From: Sarcocystis neurona
Taxonomy: Eukaryota > Apicomplexa > Conoidasida > Eucoccidiorida > Sarcocystidae
Assembly (NCBI GenBank): GCA_000727475.1
Contig: KL647309.1
Location: forward strand, 1,309,820 to 1,373,819
DNA: 64,000 nucleotides
Direction of reading: 5' to 3'
Shown here: positions 35,830-48,300 of the stretch, piece after piece
Layout: the number at the start of each line of letters is the position of its first letter
Numbering within the stretch: position 1 is the stretch's first letter
Notes under the pieces: generated by a model
The model's database searches: none
Told to the model about the DNA's origin: nothing
The model's input: only the letters and a program-made list of their open reading frames with translations
Translations under genes and position numbers: made by a program

Positions 35830-36610
35830 AGCAATAGTGTCACGCAGAAGAACAATACTTCAAATGCCAATACGTCCGAGAGAGACGAGAGAACAGAAAA
35901 ACAAGCTCTCGCACAGAGCGAAAAACGCCCATTTCTGCTGTACTTCCACCGCCTTCATCATGACCAGATAGTCATTGTTCACACGCACACACCAGTGAAT
36001 AATATGTGTCACCAGCGGGACGGCGGCGGCTTGATCTTTCTCTACCGCGGAGCACTTCTTCTCTTCTTCCTTATTCTCTGCCAGGTGTTCCTCGCCGAAT
36101 CGACGCCGCAGTGGCCTTCTCTGCTATTGATTGGATCTGCTGTCGCTGCTGCTAGCCTGTGGTCTGCCACTGTTGTTAGTGCATCTGCTAGTGCTGCTCG
36201 CACGGCTGCTCGAGCTGCTGTCACCTCTGCTGCTGTTGCTGCCGTCTTTACTGCTGCTGCTGCTGCCGCTGCCAGCCTGTCTGCCACTGTCCCAGGCGTA
36301 TACACTACTGCGGCTGCTGCTGCCAGGGCGTGTGCTGCGGTTGCATGAGTACCTTGTGTTGCTGCGTTAAAACTGTCTCTGCTGGTGCCGGTGTTCGGCC
36401 GTGGGTGTGGTTTGCTGCTTCTGCAGAAGGTTCTGCTGAAGCTGCTGCTTCTCTACGCGCCTGCTGCTGCGTCACCGTCTGCAGCTTCTCCCTGTGCCAC
36501 CTCACCCTCTGCTGGGGTCGCTACCGCGGACGGCAGCTGCTGCTGCCGGGGTGTGGCTGCTGCTGTTGCTCGTGTAACTTCGTCAAGTGACTGCTGTCGC
36601 TGGAGTGGAA
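35830..36610. repeat. CTG/GCT repeat block upstream of PNKP
   Basis: 36120-36590 is dense CTG/GCT reading as poly-Ala or poly-Leu on the plus strand and Gln/Ala-rich on the minus strand. An upstream PNKP exon may lie here or beyond, but none can be fixed. Confidence 0.7.
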
Positions 36611-36739
36611 GAAGGGAAAAAAACGAATGAGGAACCTGCACAGAGGATATAAGGATTACCAAAGTCGCAGTAGATTACCTAGAGAACTGATACTGCGTCA
36701 GGAGCAAAAAACAAACTTGCGCCTCTCCGTCACATCCTC

Positions 36740-38880
36740 TCACATTCTCTTTGCGTTTTATAAATATCTACAAATACAAAAATCTGTCCGCCTCTCTCTG
36801 TTTGCGCTCCCTGCAGACTACATCGACGTAAATTCCTTGCGCTTTCTGTACGCAGGCATACATTCGCATAAATACGTATCAAGTCAATCCACAGATGTAC
36901 ATACATCTGCGCATGTGGATAAACACATACATATGGATACACATATGTAGATGTACGTAGGGGCGTGGGTACATGTATTATTATCTCGCCCCTGACTTGC
37001 AGACCAAACACACATACCCAAACCTACATGCACACAGGTGTCAAGGTGACTGACGTACATATACACGTATATACATAAACCCACATTAACACCTCTTATC
37101 CGTACACATATATATATACATACTCACGCGTACACATATGGGTAGATACATAAATTTGTACATATGTATAGACAGATACACACGTACATCCGTACGCACA
37201 CACGTAATACGTACACACATATCTTCGTACACATATAGGCATCTATATATCTGAACACACACACACGTACATATATGAATAATTATTNNNNNNNNNNNNN
37301 NNNNNNNNNNNNNNNNNNNNNNNNNNNNNNNNNNNNNNNNNNNNNNNNNNNNNNNNNNNNNNNNNNNNNNNNNNNNNNNNNNNNNNNNNNNNNNNNNNNN
37401 NNNNNNNNNNNNNNNNNNNNNNNNNNNNNNNNNNNNNNNNNNNNNNNNNNNNNNNNNNNNNNNNNNNNNNNNNNNNNNNNNNNNNNNNNNNNNNNNNNNN
37501 NNNNNNNNNNNNNNNNNNNNNNNNNNNNNNNNNNNNNNNNNNNNNNNNNNNNNNNNNNNNNNNNNNNNNNNNNNNNNNNNNNNNNNNNNNNNNNNNNNNN
37601 NNNNNNNNNNNNNNNNNNNNNNNNNNNNNNNNNNNNNNNNNNNNNNNNNNNNNNNNNNNNNNNNNNNNNNNNNNNNNNNNNNNNNNNNNNNNNNNNNNNN
37701 NNNNNNNNNNNNNNNNNNNNNNNNNNNNNNNNNNNNNNNNNNNNNNNNNNNNNNNNNNNNNNNNNNNNNNNNNNNNNNNNNNNNNNNNNNNNNNNNNNNN
37801 NNNNNNNNNNNNNNNNNNNNNNNNNNNNNNNNNNNNNNNNNNNNNNNNNNNNNNTGAAGAGAAGCCTCACGAATGGTGCCACAAAGACGTTTTAACAAGA
37901 TTGCTTCGAACAGGAAGGTAGCGCTAAAGTCGCGATCTTTGCCAAGAAGCCAGGCACACACACACGTTAACAAATACATATATATATATATATATATATA
38001 TTTATGTATATTATTCATACGTATACAGGCACACGCGCGTGACACTATATATGCAAAAGCATATCCAGAAACATACATATATATGTAACTCATATGCCTC
38101 TACATACTCATATGACACGGACCACAAAAAGCGTGCATATATCTGTATCTATGTTTATGCATGTGTATATATATACATGTATTAGACGTCACGTCCTCCC
38201 TGCGCACACACGTGGGCACAGATGAGTACACACACGTACGCCTATACACGAAATACACTATTCTGTGCACACAACCACGTATACCGCCACGTACATATAT
38301 ATATATATATATGTTGGATGTGTGTGCACGTATCCATATGCATGTGTTGAGATGCCCGCACCCAATAAATCGTCATTAAAGTATTGATATACACATCTAT
38401 CTATACAGCGTATACATGTGTAGCTGAACACATATACATATGTATATATATATATATATGCGTACGGGTATATTAGTAGTACATCTGAGTCGGCATATAG
38501 TTATACCTATATGCCGTACTGCGTCCGTCTCATTTAAAGATTTTGGTGGAGCTGTGCTTGAATAGCAGGTGCCATGAGCATGCCTGTGTGCTGTCTGTCT
38601 GTCTGTGTGTCTGTCTGTCTCTCTCTCTACATATATATATATATACATTCCCACACACTTACAAAAGAAAGGACCTATGTATCTCTGTGCATGTGTGGGT
38701 GCCTCTCTCTCTCTTCACATATATACATAATATATAATACATATATGCATGTATGCACACGCACATTTCAGTGTGAAACTCTCTCTCCTTATATCCATCT
38801 GTATATCTGTATCTACACACATATTAATAGATCTATATGCAGTTACAATTATGGATACATATATGCAAAATCGAATACGT
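36740..38880. repeat. Alternating TG/CA/TA DNA around the assembly gap
   Basis: Both flanks of the gap are alternating purine-pyrimidine repeat, with (TA)n runs at 37977-38000 and 38298-38312 and a CTGT/CTCT run at 38588-38626. No gene seen. Confidence 0.8.
37288..37854. other. Assembly gap (567 N)
   Basis: Unresolved bases. Its position inside repeat DNA suggests collapse or failure to span the repeat. Open frames that cross it are artefacts. Confidence 0.99.
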
Positions 38881-38899
38881 TTTGATGACGTGAGACGAC

Positions 38900-39470
38900 G
38901 ACTCGACTTGTGCTTCTTCCCCTCGTTTCTTTTTCTTCTCTCCGTCCTTTCTTCAGTTGCTGTTCTTTCTTCCTCTGCCGTCTCTCTCGTTTACGTGGTT
39001 TTCCTCCTTTTCTCGTCCTCGCTCATTCTCTCTCTACTTCTCCGCGCTTCTTCCTACTTTTGTCTGTCTGTGTAGCTTCTTCTGCTCTCGAGTTATTGCG
39101 ATCTTGCCTTCTTCGTCTCTCTGTGTCTTCCTTTCTCTCTCAATCGCTCGGTCTCTATATGTACACTATCCGTCTGGTGTTGCTCAGCGGCGTCTCTTGT
39201 CTTTTCATCTTTCTTTTTTATTCTTCTTCGGCTCCACATTATCCGACCTCCTCCTACTTTCTTCTTCTTCTTCTTCTTCGCGCGCTCCCCCGTGTCCCTT
39301 TCTTTGGTTTTCTTTTCCGCTCTTCCTCAGTAACAATGCCTTTCCCCCTCTTCCACCGGCATCAAATTTTTTGATCGCCTTTGCCTTTCGGCCTTTCTCC
39401 TATCCCTGCTCTTTGTCTCTTTCTGTTCTTCCTCTGCTCCCTACATGTGTTTCGTTTTTGTCAGTGTTTC
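38900..39470. repeat. Pyrimidine-rich tract
   Basis: More than 500 bases strongly C/T-biased on the plus strand (ttcttcttcttc, ctctctctc). On the minus strand it is purine-rich and follows the exon at 39469-39906; it may be intron or 3' untranslated sequence. Confidence 0.6.
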
Positions 39471-39906
39471 ACCCTCTTCTTTCTCCTGTTCGGTATTCGT
39501 CCCTCTCGCGTTTCTCTTCTTTTTGCTTTTCCTTGTCTGCGTCGCCTCCTCCTCCTTGTTGAGGCCGCTGCACTTGCCTGTTCTCTTCCTTCGTCTGCTG
39601 CTCCGGCTCTCCCCCTGCGTCACCGTTACTGCTGCTGCTGCTACTTGTCCTGCTGGTCTCTGCTGCTCCTTCTGTTGGAGTCACTGCTCCTGCCGCTGCT
39701 CCTTCTGCCGCCGGTCCTGCGGGTCCTGCTGTTGCCGCTGCTCGCAGCACTGGTGATGACGCTGTTACTGCTGCTGCTCCTGCAGGGGCTTCTGACGCGT
39801 AGAACAGCGTCGCCGCATTGTTGCAGAAGTGTCGCCACCACAGGGACCTCCCGAACGCCTGCCACATCAGCGGCGGCCGTCGCTGCTGCTGCAGCAACTC
39901 CTTCAT
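39469..39906 (-). CDS. Possible exon: ATG frame, Ala-rich then charged
   Basis: The frame begins at an ATG directly after gcacacag and reads MKELLQQQRRPPLMWQAFGR, then WWRHFCNNAATLFYASEAP, non-repetitive and protein-like, before passing into Ala/Gly/Ser repeats and a charged end (KEKQKEEKRERDEYR). A donor (gtgaaa) lies just before the stop. Family unknown. A further small exon of the same gene may lie at about 41249-41195 (minus), reading WAPASIKEEDLTGEH between a tacctag acceptor and a gtgtag donor. Confidence 0.38.
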   Translation of the reverse strand: MKELLQQQRRPPLMWQAFGRSLWWRHFCNNAATLFYASEAPAGAAAVTASSPVLRAAATAGPAGPAAEGAAAGAVTPTEGAAETSRTSSSSSSNGDAGGEPEQQTKEENRQVQRPQQGGGGDADKEKQKEEKRERDEYRTGERRG

Positions 39907-39929
39907 CTGTGTGCAAAATACGTGTATGC

Positions 39930-42640
39930 ATTACACATTTCCAATCACAGATACACACTTATATAATATCACCAAAGATACCTCTCTACTACATATATAT
40001 ATATATATATCAAGTCCCTCGACGCATGCAAAGCTCATCTAGCAGATAATCACATGCCGTTCTACTTCATCGTACTCGACAGGTACGTGTGTGCAGCACG
40101 GCATACACACATCCACGAATGTTTCCTCTCTATTGTTCTCTCTCTCTCTATATATATATATTTATGTGTATGTGTGTGGACGTATATATGTACATACATA
40201 TGTATACGTATCTACGTATATGAGACTCTATGTATATACCTGTATGTATACGTATACGATAAATACGTGTGTGTATTCATATATATATATATATATATAT
40301 GTACCTATTATACGTGCGTGCACACGAATGTTTGCATGTATGTATAAGTACATATATATGTATATATATATATTTACACCTCCACATGTAAATATGTGGA
40401 ACCTTCCGTCCTCTTTCTATTTCTCAGAAAGGGTGAAAGTGACGCGTAGGTCCACAGACACAGACACCGACACACATATACGCACGCAGATACTTAGACG
40501 AGAATGCGGTATATACAGGCGCGGGCTACACAGAAGCTTTGTTTACATCTAAGACTTGCGTGGCGACGTAGACGTACGCAGTAAACATATTCACGCAGGG
40601 GATACATAAAATCTTCCCCACGTCCCTTGCATGCGAGCCTGATGTATGGACGAGGAAAATACATATTTGCCGGAATGTCTGTCTCTCCCTTTCTCTACCT
40701 ACGCGCAGTCGGGGCGCCTGCGTGTCTACTACACAGACGTAGACGTGCCTGCGTATCTTTGACGAAGTCACGCACCCCGGAACATACGATACACATGTAT
40801 GCACGAACCGCGTAGGCAATTCTGCACGTGTTCCCATCCCTGCAAATATACATACACACGTGTATACGTACGGATACGCAGACGACTGAGAGAGGGATAA
40901 TGAAGCTATCAACAGGAAGTCAGAAGAAGACAAGAGATAACCATATATATATATATATGTAGATACACGTATCACACCCTGTTGAAGTGTGCAGCTCGAG
41001 ACAAAACGGATAAATACAAAGAAATACACATATATATGTATGTATGCATAGCAAATGACAGAGGCAGAGACGACAATATATATACATTAATATACATTAA
41101 GAGATACACATGTACATAGATATTTCGAATGCGGCATGTACACATTCGTCCAGCGTTCTTTAAAATACGCAGATTCATCTGCTACACATGTTCTCCTGTC
41201 AAATCTTCTTCCTTGATCGAGGCAGGGGCCCACCTAGGTACATACTGCGTCTTGCTGATGGCGACGCACCCCTACAGCGGCAGTGTTACAGGTCTATACA
41301 TATATATAGTTAGTAATCCACACGTGTATACGTATACATATATATATGTATATATATTCATACATATCCACGCAATTTCTTGTAGACATATGTATACACA
41401 TATATGTGTACGCAACATATACGCACAACTAGGTATACACATATATATAGTTACTTATACATATACGCGTACCTACGCGTGTCGTCAGTATAGATACAGT
41501 TAATTAACATTTCACCACGCATACAGAAAAATATGCACACATATATATCAATCCCCATCTGTGGCTCCCTCTCTGTACATATACATTCAGATTCTGCATA
41601 TATATACGCGCCTGTACATATGCGCTTGTGTATCGTATGTAGACGTAGCAATTCCTGCATGTGTATGTGTCTTTTTCTCTTTCTCTTTTCATATACTCGT
41701 ATTCGTACATACACGCAGGATTCACACGAGTACACATAGAAGTCTGGTATAAACACATACACAGATTTGCATATATACACATGTATATATATATATACGT
41801 GTAAACATGCCGACACATAAGTACGCAAGATACACTTATTCTGTGCACGTACAAAATACGCATAACTAGATACACACACGAGATGTACACGCACACACAC
41901 ATGCCACGGGGGAAGTGTAGGTCTCCTAGTTCTTCCTTGTACAGTCGTTGTTGCAGTGCCTACTACCAGGTTTAGTAGTAGGCATGTGAGAAAACATTAA
42001 AGCGTCGCAGATACTCATGCGTACGCGCATGAGCGGGTCAAATCTCCCTTTCTTTCCATAAATACGAACGCAAAAGGAATACAAACGCACCCACACACAC
42101 ATATATACACAGACGGCCAGGCCTATCTATCGAGCTGTCCCCTCTCTTTTCCTCTACAGCGATAATGGGTATGTGTGCGCCACGCGCGTTCACGCCTGTT
42201 GTGCGTATCAATATGTGCATACACAGGGCTGGCGAGAGTTTATCCAGCAGACGAAAGATCTTTCAACAATACAAAGACGCGCAGCTACACGTCAGTGTCG
42301 CATTCTCTTCCATATGTATCTATATATGCTATGGATAGAATAGCGTGACCCGGAGGTTGCTTCTACACAGATACACAGGAACATGTCAGCGTCGCATTTT
42401 CATTCGTATATATGTATATATGCGTAGAAGAGCGTGACGTGGAGGCTGTTTCAGGCACTTGCAAACGCTGTACATATGATTACACGTGTATGTAGTCATT
42501 TGGCGGTAAGTGTGTATACATATATGTAAACACACATGTATTTCTCCGTGTGTGTGTACGTGTTTGCCGACGGGTGGATGTAGGTGTGCGCGTATATCTA
42601 CACATATATACACCCGCTACGTGAGTAGTATTCCTCTGCG
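39930..42640. repeat. Alternating TG/CA/TA DNA
   Basis: Almost continuous purine-pyrimidine alternation with (TA)n runs, interrupted at 40440-40920, 41130-41290 and 41900-42300 by more ordinary sequence. No gene can be supported beyond the small exon-like piece near 41.2 kb. Confidence 0.7.
42291..42452 (+). repeat. 94-bp degenerate tandem duplication
   Basis: gtcagtgtcgcattctcttc at 42291 and gtcagcgtcgcattttcatt at 42385 start two copies that both continue to agcgtgac-nggagg-tg-ttc. Offset 94 bases. Confidence 0.8.
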
Positions 42641-42861
42641 TCTTCTCCTGGCGTGCGCATTTACCTCGCCGATCTGCAGCTCTCTTGCCTTTAATCAATA
42701 TAGAGGGAGTTGTTTCATTGTAATCCTCTTCTTTATTCTTGCTTCCTTGTCCTTCACGCGGCCTTTAGTTGTGGAAGCTGTCCTGGGATCCATCCATCCG
42801 TCTCTCTCTTCTTCTTCTTCCTCTTCTTCACAGTCTCCTTTCTGTCTGCTTACAATCCCAG

Positions 42862-43113
42862 CGGAGTGGGCTTCGGGGGGTGGCAACGGAGAGGCCAGAG
42901 AGGTCTGTCTTCAAAAAGCGACAGAGACACACTGAGATGCGGAAAATTGACAAGGGAAACGTCTTCCCCGCCAACGGGCGACGGAGGAGGTGAGAAGGTA
43001 GACGAAGGAATTAAATTTGTGGCTGACGAGAAAAATGACAAGGCAGCAGAAAAGACGGAAAGGCTACAGATGCAGGAAGTTACGTGGGCCGTCACTTCCT
43101 TTGCAGCTGAGAA
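42862..43113 (+). CDS. Exon-like, charged protein segment
   Basis: A long C/T tract ends in the acceptor ttacaatcccag; the frame then runs 252 bases to a perfect gtgagt donor (phase 2 in, phase 2 out). It reads GVGFGGWQRRGQRGLSSKSD, then EKVDEGIKFVADEKNDKAAE and RLQMQEVTWAVTSFAAE, clearly protein-like. Neighbouring exons not found; no family recognised. A separate frame just downstream (to 43307, DMYELLFRQYFQRDYALNP) is also protein-like but lacks a good acceptor. Confidence 0.42.
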
Positions 43114-43309
43114 GTGAGTCCCGCAGATTCCACGCGTCGGGGAAACCGAGGAGAAAGGGAAACGCAGCCAGCAAAGACATGTACGAATTACTATTCAGAC
43201 AATACTTCCAAAGAGACTACGCATTAAATCCCGTGGACCCCCAAATCCTCAAAACACTACATGGTGTGCCGGCAGGACCAGACAGATTTCGTCGCGTTTA
43301 CCAGTAGTA

Positions 43310-45344
43310 GTGCTATGATAACTTGTGAGATACCTTCGTTTGGTAGTTTTCGTTGCCCCATGTAATTACTCGTCCTCCACACTACTGCTCTAGGAAAAAA
43401 GAGGAAACATGTGGGAATAATTGGTCGGACCAGGCTTGCAAGAGGGCTGTATAGTACATCCCGTGCAGCTGCACATTCTCGGTGTGCGGGTTGGCGAGCA
43501 GGTTGGAGCAGCCAAATTTCATTGCGATTATCAAGATGAGTACTATTGTTACTGAGAAGATGTATTCATCTGTTGCCTTGGTAATTACTCATTCTCCACG
43601 TTACTGTTCTTCGTTAAACAGCTTATTTGATCGTCTTTTTAGACTGTCGACTTTTTCTAACTATAACGCGATACCACCGTATTACTACGTCTTGTGCGTC
43701 ACGCATGCGACCCACCACACGGTCTTTACAGCTGTTGAGCAACGCAACTTGCTTCGTTTTTCTTCGTAACAGGGAGGAAAGTCGAACGTCCTAAAAATGG
43801 CTGCACTATGTTCACCTTTAACTACTTTCTCCACTGACTGCACTGTGACCGTTAAGATTGGGGCAGTTTCTCCTTCTACTGCCCTTTTACTCCTCCCGCT
43901 CCACATGCGGTTTTTGAGGGACAGCCGTTAAGTAAATTGTGATTGTAGCTGTCAGGTATTCGAGACCACTAACTGTGGTACTGGCGACTGACTTCGAAAT
44001 TCCCATTTGGCTTCGGCGCCCCTGGGTTTCTGCATTTTCCTCGGTGTTTCCGTACACTGAAGAGGTCCGCACACTGTTTTTGTCTATCTTGCTTGTTCCG
44101 ATGCTCTGTTCGTTCTTGGTACTACTGCATCTACAAATCAGTGTATTTCCCCTTCTACTCTGCGTCTTCCCCTTCCACCACATGCACACACTGCCATGGA
44201 GGACGCGTCCACACACTCGTACCTCTTCAGTTTCTGTTCTTACCCGTAGTTCTTTTTCTCTCCTCGTCCGTTCATCGTTGTCCTGTGTATGTCTCCCCCT
44301 TCCATTCCACTGAAAAGAGGACGCATATTTCTCGCTTACCTTACTGACAGTGGGAGAAGCACCGGCGTTACTTCTCGCGCCCGTCCTCCCGCTAGCCGTC
44401 CCACGCGGTGTACATACGCGCCTGTAACTGCGTACCCCTGTTCCTCAGTATTTTCTCCTATATTTTTCCATTATCATCTGGTCATTTCGTTTTTTTTTCC
44501 TTCTCTCACTCCTACTTGCAGCTGTTGGTCGCTCCCTCTGTGCTTCTTTAACCACTTCGGACTCTTCCCCCTCTGTTTTCCCACCGATGTGTCTCACGTT
44601 TTTCTCTCATACGCTCATTCTTTTTCACTGCATCTTTTCTCCTCCGTTCTTCTCTACTTTTTTACCGTTGGAGGTGCCCATTTGGCTTTGAATCTACGAC
44701 TTTTTTTTCCCTCCTCCTCTATTCTCTTCTACACTCGTTTATTCCCTCCCTCTCCACCCTTGCGTTGGTCACACGTTTCTCTATCTCTCCTCTCTTTCCT
44801 GTGTCTCTTTCTTGGTGTTCGTCTTCTCCTGTACTACGTGCGCGTGTATAGAATGTTTGTACAATGCTTCCTGTCGTTCCCCCACGGAGGCCTGTACACA
44901 TATAAATTCACACCTACATAATCATATCCATATACGTTTACACAGAGAGAGAATCGTACGCATATCCGTATACGTGTGAGTGTATGGTAGGCGTATTCCG
45001 CTGTATACGCATGTGCATAGAGTACGTGTTTACATGCTTGCACGTATGTATATATATATATATATATTTAAAGAGAGAGAAATCACTTTTCCTCACTTGT
45101 ACTCTTTCCGTCTCAGTCGTTTCAGGCTTGGTACCCGTACCTATAACTTTTTCCGTAGGGCTCTGTCAATCCTTGGACTTCCTCTGTCGCCTTGTTCTCC
45201 ATCTCTCCTTCCTTTTTTATCAGTTTCCTCCTCTTCTCTTTTCCGTCTACCTTGTTCCCCTGTTTGTCGGATTCTGTCATTCGCTGCGCTGCAGCGCTTC
45301 GCCTTTGCTTTCTCTCCCGTGTAAACAGACCTGTTGCAGACGCA
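43310..45344. other. Low-repeat spacer and 5' flank of the kanadaptin-like gene
   Basis: Unique-looking DNA at 43310-44400, then a strongly pyrimidine-rich region (44430-45345) with one alternating repeat at 44890-45070. A diverged direct repeat, gtaattactc-tcctccac-ttactg-tct, occurs at 43361 and 43580. The region just before 45345 presumably holds promoter and 5' untranslated sequence. Confidence 0.5.
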
Positions 45345-48300
45345 ATGGCACAGCAGGCGGCTAATGCGTCTCCTGCTGCTGCTTGTTCTCTCGCTGCTGC
45401 TACTACTACGGCTCCTACGCCTCTTACTGCAGCTGTTGCATCCCCTGTTTCTACTGGTCCTGCTGACGCGTGCCCAGCTGCTGCTGATACCAGTTTAGCA
45501 GCTGCAGCAGGACCAGCCGCTGCAGCAGCTAAAGTGACTGCGCCAGGTGCTAGAACCCCTACTTCTGCCTCTTCTTCCAGCGGCAGTCCGCAACAAAGTT
45601 CCCCAGGAGAAAAGAAGCAGCAGGTTCCTTCCACTGCTACAAAGGATGCTGCTGCCCCGGCTGCTGCCGCAGCAGCACCTACACCGGTATTTGCGTGTCC
45701 CGCCCCGCTGCCGCGACCGTTACTGCCTCTTTCAGCGAAGAAACGACGGCGGTGCTCTTCCGGTGAAGTGAAGACCGCCTCTCCAGTAGCTTCGCCCTCC
45801 CGTATACGTGGTGCAGCTGCTCCTCCTTCTGCGTCGTCAGTCGCGGCCTGCTCTCCTGATTCTGCTTCCGCTGCTGCGCTTTATTCTCCAGCTTCTCCTC
45901 CTGCTGTTGCCGTTTCTCCTTCTCGTTCTGCTGAGGCTGCTGCTCCTCCTCCTTCACCTCCTCCACTTCCAGCTTCTGCGTCATGTCCTGATGCTCCTAG
46001 TTCTTCTGCTGCACCGGTTCGTAGGGTCGCTGCATCTGCTTCGCCTCCTAATGGCACTACTGCTGCTGCTGCGTCTCTCGCTGGCGAGAACGACAGCCTA
46101 GCTGCTGCGGTCTCTCCTCCTCCTGCTGTTGCAGCTGCTTCTTCTGTTTCTGCTATAGTTGCTGCTGCTCCTTCGCCGCTTCCTCCTCCTCCTTCTTGTT
46201 CTCCTCCTTCTCTCGTTCCCGTTCGTCCTCTTCCCTGCCCCGCGTCCGCGTCGTGTGCTGCAGGAGCGGTGGATTTTAAGGCAGGGCGGGTGTACGTACA
46301 CCCCGCGTGGGGCCTGGGCTGCGATGCGGCCGCAGCCGAAATATGCAGAAGACCGGATTTCCCTGACTTGGTCGTGGAAGTGGTGCGCGAAGGCGTCCAG
46401 GTGGAAATAGTCCCTCTGAAAAAAAGGGGATTTTTTCTCCTTGGAAGTTTGAGAAGTGCCGTTGACATTGTCTACGAACATCCCTTTGTCTCTCGCAGAC
46501 ATCTAGGTACGCAGGCACCTACCTGCAGGTGTTTCGTCTTCTGAGAAATGTTCACACGTCCGTCTGCGTGTCTTTCCCTTTTATCGGTATTTCTATCCGT
46601 CTACTTTATTGCACACAATAGAAACATGTGCCGCATTGACGACGTCTCCCTGTATTCATGCATGTATATATATATATATAGTGAGAGACAGAGAGAGAGA
46701 GACACACACACATATATATGTATACATAAACGTATATCTGCACATACATGTACATATGTGTACTATATATGTGTATGTATGTATTCGTTACGTATGTATA
46801 TGTATGCGTGTCTGCTGATCTATGTCTTGTCTCTTCGTCACTGACTTTCTCGTTTGCAACATTATATGTATGCTGCGCCTATTATATGCAGTGTACGCAT
46901 TTATATATATCTCTTTCGCCCGCCACGTGTAAGATGTTATATATGTGTTTGTATATATAGCAGCAGGTATGATGCGTGTGTTGTATTATTTTCCTTGGAG
47001 CTTGAAAAGTACGCTGCGTAGAGCCTCGGTGTCTACCGACTTTTCAGACGTGTCTGCGTATATATGTATAGACACGTGATGTTCGAGCGCCCCTTGTATA
47101 GTATGTGTCCGTGTATAGATATCTGTCTGTGTACCTCCAGTGACATATGTATATATATATGTGAAGCTGTTGTACAGGAGGTGTCATATGTATTTGTGTG
47201 TATGTGTGTAGATGACTATATGACTAAAATGGCACTTTATTGCAGCAAGCTTTAAGAGCGCCCGTTGCTTTTTGCCCGCACGTCGATGGTGAGAAATCCC
47301 GGATTCATCTCCTTATCACGCATGCGTACACACTTGTGTATATACAACCATATGTGTGTCTGGATGATATGCTCGATATAGCTAAACATATATATATGTA
47401 TATATATTATACATAGGTGTACATGTCTTTTTATACACCACTATATGTGTACCTACGTGCTCGAGATACCTATACATATATGTATATATTATATATAGAC
47501 GTATATGTCTGTTTATATGCCACTATATGTGTGTGCATCCCTATACATATATACATATATATATATTTATGTTTGTACATGCATACAGATATATATACGT
47601 ATATACATGTATCGATATATGTACATATACAAATATCTGTGTGTGTTAGACAAGACTGCCATTGTCTGAGGAAGGTGCAGACAAATTTCCGCGTGATCGT
47701 TCCTTTGTTTCCGCGGGTCTCTCGTTTCGGCTGACGTTTTCTTCACGCCCATACACACACATGCAGACACACGCCGCTTTTATCCTTTCTGCAACTTGTA
47801 TGTCGGCTCGTAGATAAATATCGACATGCACCACGTATATCTGTATGTATACAAAGTAAACGCCATGTTTATTGCTGCATCAGAAGGACGTGTATAATAT
47901 ATGGTGGGGTGCAGACCGTAGATGCAATGCAGCATGGCAGGTGCAGGTGATGGAGTAGATCAAATTGTCTGCACGCGCACCCTCCGCCAACTGGTGCTGC
48001 TTGCGGAAGAAGGCGAGCTGCTCTATTGCACTGCAGCTGAGCCTCTGTGCACATCAGGAAGCCAGGACTGTGGATGCTGCTGGGGCCGCTGCAGGGGCTG
48101 CTGTCTGTGTGGCTCGTGCGGCTGCTTCTGCTGCACCTGCTGCTGCTTCAGCTGCACCTGCTTCTGCTTCTGAGGCAGCGGCTGCGGCTGCTGCTGCTCC
48201 GGATGCGCCTGCCGTTGCTTCTGACGCAGCTGCTGCTGTTATCAATGATGCAGCTGCTGCTGCCTCTGCTCCAGGGGCTGTTGCCGGTTCCCTCGCCGTC

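Noticed and set aside
37086..38093. Frames of 199-335 codons crossing 37288-37854
   Set aside because: Made almost entirely of unknown bases; artefacts of the gap.
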